A stretch of 7,699 nucleotides of DNA, taken from positions 1-7,699 of the forward strand of contig CAKTGS010000093.1 in NCBI GenBank assembly GCA_934561485.1, in the 5' to 3' direction. Origin of the DNA: an uncultured Faecalibacterium sp. (GTDB lineage Bacteria; Bacillota; Clostridia; Oscillospirales; Ruminococcaceae). The notes beneath the pieces were generated by a model. The model did no database searches, was not told where the DNA came from, and saw nothing but the letters and a program-made list of their open reading frames with translations. A program made the translations under genes and the position numbers. Numbering within the stretch: the stretch's first letter is position 1; each line of letters begins with the position of its first letter. Shown one piece after another: positions 6,735 through 7,699 of the stretch.

Positions 6735-6827
6735 ATGTTCAATACCCTGCGCGATCTGTTCTATAACCTGTTCCCCATCAACCTGCCGGGAATCTGGTGG
6801 ATCCTCTCGGAGCGCTGGTTCCTGTGA
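6735..6827 (+). CDS. Predicted 30-residue aromatic-rich peptide B (unrecognised)
   Basis: I do not recognise this product. The frame ATG(6735)-TGA(6827) encodes 30 residues, beginning MFNTLRDLFYNLFPINLP, with a second half containing Trp21, Trp22 and Trp28. Charges are Arg6, Asp7, Glu26 and Arg27, net about zero. Hydrophobic residues at 1, 2, 5, 8, 9, 12 and 13 give an amphipathic N-terminal helix; the tryptophans suggest placement at a membrane interface. AAAGGAG lies at 6719-6725, nine bases before the ATG. The gene follows peptide A after 29 bases and is probably co-transcribed. Without gaps the two peptides match at M1, T4, L5, L8, F9, L17, P18, L24 and F29, with K/R at 6, suggesting duplication. 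A longer in-frame frame reaching back to 6498 has no credible start. Confidence 0.6.
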   Translation: MFNTLRDLFYNLFPINLPGIWWILSERWFL

Positions 6828-6857
6828 CCCGGCGTCCGTGATCCATTTTCAGGCTGC

Positions 6858-6897
6858 AAAAAAGGGAGCGTTTCCTGCACGGAAACGCTCCCTTTTT
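6858..6897. terminator. Bidirectional terminator shared by the small-peptide unit and cysS
   Basis: A perfect 12-base stem, GGGAGCGTTTCC (6864-6875) with GGAAACGCTCCC (6881-6892), has a 5-base loop. It has A6 on the left (6858-6863) and T5 on the right (6893-6897), so it works in both directions. It lies 30 bases after peptide B on the plus strand and about 20 bases after the cysS stop on the minus strand. Confidence 0.93.
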
Positions 6898-6913
6898 GTT
6901 TATAAGATAAGCC

Positions 6914-7699
6914 TTACAGCTTGCTCAGCTGCGGGCCCTGTGCGGTATCCTTCACGGCCCAGCCCATTTCGGTCAGCTGTGCGCGGATGGCGTCTGCGGT
7001 GGCCCAGTCCTTGGCCTTCTTGGCAGCAGCGCGCTTTTCCACCAGCTCGGTGACCTCGGCAGGCACCTCGTCCTTCTTGCGGTTGTACAGCAGGCCCAGC
7101 ACGCCGGTGATCTCGTCAAAGGCGGCAGCGGCAGTCTGCAGGGCTTCCCTGCTGGAAGCAGCGGACAGGGTGTTGATCTCCTTGACCAGGTCGAACACGG
7201 CAGCCAGTGCATCCGGGGTGTTCAGGTCATCGTCCATGGCGGTGCAGAACTTCTGCTTGGCCGCGGCGGCCTTTTCCTTCAAGGTCTCATCGGTGCCGAA
7301 GTCGGTCTTGCTCAGGGCAAAGTCCAGATTTTCGCGGCAGGTGTACAGGCGCTCCAGGCTGTTCTTGCAGCTTTCGATCAGGTCCACGGTGTAGTTCAGC
7401 GGCATCCGGTAGCCGGCGGTCAGCATGAAGTAACGGATCGGCTCGTAGCCATACACATTGGCCACGTCCCGCACGGTGAAGAAGTTGTGCAGGCTCTTGG
7501 ACATCTTCTGGTTGTCCACGTTGATAAAACCGTTGTGCATCCAGTAGCGGGCAAACTCGCAGCCGTTGGCGCACTCGCTCTGGGCGATCTCGTTTTCGTG
7601 GTGGGGGAAGATCAGGTCCTGGCCGCCGCAGTGCAGGTCGATGGTCTTGCCCAGATGGGTGCGGCTCATGGCGCTGCACTCGATGTGCCAGCCCGGGCG
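6914..7699 (-). CDS. cysS: Cysteine-tRNA ligase (partial, N-terminus outside the window)
   Basis: Charges tRNA-Cys with cysteine in the cytoplasm; class I aminoacyl-tRNA synthetase. The visible 261 residues begin RPGWHIECSAM at the right edge, so the catalytic N-terminal part with the HIGH motif lies beyond it. Zinc ligands of the E. coli enzyme are matched by the Cys of HIEC and by His and Glu in FPHHENEIAQSE. The KMSKS loop is intact at 7507-7493. The helical anticodon-binding domain follows (RYFMLTAGYRMPLNYT onward) and the protein ends at TAA (6916-6914) after GPQLSKL. The ATG at 7669 is internal, not a start. It is convergent with the small-peptide unit and shares its terminator. Confidence 0.97.
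   Translation of the reverse strand, partial: RPGWHIECSAMSRTHLGKTIDLHCGGQDLIFPHHENEIAQSECANGCEFARYWMHNGFINVDNQKMSKSLHNFFTVRDVANVYGYEPIRYFMLTAGYRMPLNYTVDLIESCKNSLERLYTCRENLDFALSKTDFGTDETLKEKAAAAKQKFCTAMDDDLNTPDALAAVFDLVKEINTLSAASSREALQTAAAAFDEITGVLGLLYNRKKDEVPAEVTELVEKRAAAKKAKDWATADAIRAQLTEMGWAVKDTAQGPQLSKL

Noticed and set aside
6498..6827. A 109-codon frame ending with peptide B
   Set aside because: It would start at a TTG inside the T-run of the eno terminator, before the mapped promoter candidate; only the last 30 codons have an ATG with a ribosome binding site.
6500..6900. Type I toxin-antitoxin locus with an antisense RNA
   Set aside because: Peptide size and hydrophobicity fit, but I found no convincing minus-strand promoter over the two frames, so the claim is not made.
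7287..7679. Arg/Pro-rich frame within cysS
   Set aside because: It is an out-of-frame shadow on the same strand as a clear cysteinyl-tRNA synthetase.

Overview
This window looks like chromosomal DNA from a GC-rich, low-oxygen Firmicute. Oscillospiraceae close to Faecalibacterium fit best, judging from the GC-rich third codon positions, the strong AGGAGG ribosome binding sites and the lipoprotein style (a C-G-G-S-S start followed by a long Ser/Ala/Gly linker). This is an inference from style; there is no 16S gene or other decisive marker. I see no insertion sequence, phage gene, CRISPR array, tRNA or rRNA.

Left part (1-3360, minus strand): a branched-chain-type amino acid ABC importer. Read on the minus strand the order is substrate-binding lipoprotein (1885-3096), permease LivH (852-1730) and permease LivM (1-839, running off the window). 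The ATP-binding subunits LivG and LivF would be expected further left. A good sigma-70-type promoter precedes the binding-protein gene. A terminator-like hairpin sits between the binding protein and the permeases, an arrangement that would give more binding protein than permease.

Middle (3362-4780, minus strand): a MATE-family efflux transporter with its own promoter. It is divergent from the enolase gene eno (5139-6437, plus strand), which stands alone with its own promoter and a strong terminator. The 358-base divergent region holds several inverted and direct repeats.

Right part (6500-6900, plus strand): a compact unit that ordinary gene calling would miss. It has a perfect 21-base palindrome, an extended -10 promoter, a leader hairpin, two consecutive 30-codon reading frames and a strong terminator. 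Each frame has its own AAAGGAG site. The two predicted peptides are the same length, share residues at matching positions (including an L-P pair in the middle) and have an amphipathic start. This is the best candidate in the window for something undescribed. The terminator is bidirectional and also serves the convergent cysS gene (6914-7699, minus strand), of which only the C-terminal part is present.

The importer, efflux pump, enolase and cysteinyl-tRNA synthetase look like separately transcribed housekeeping or transport units rather than parts of one pathway.
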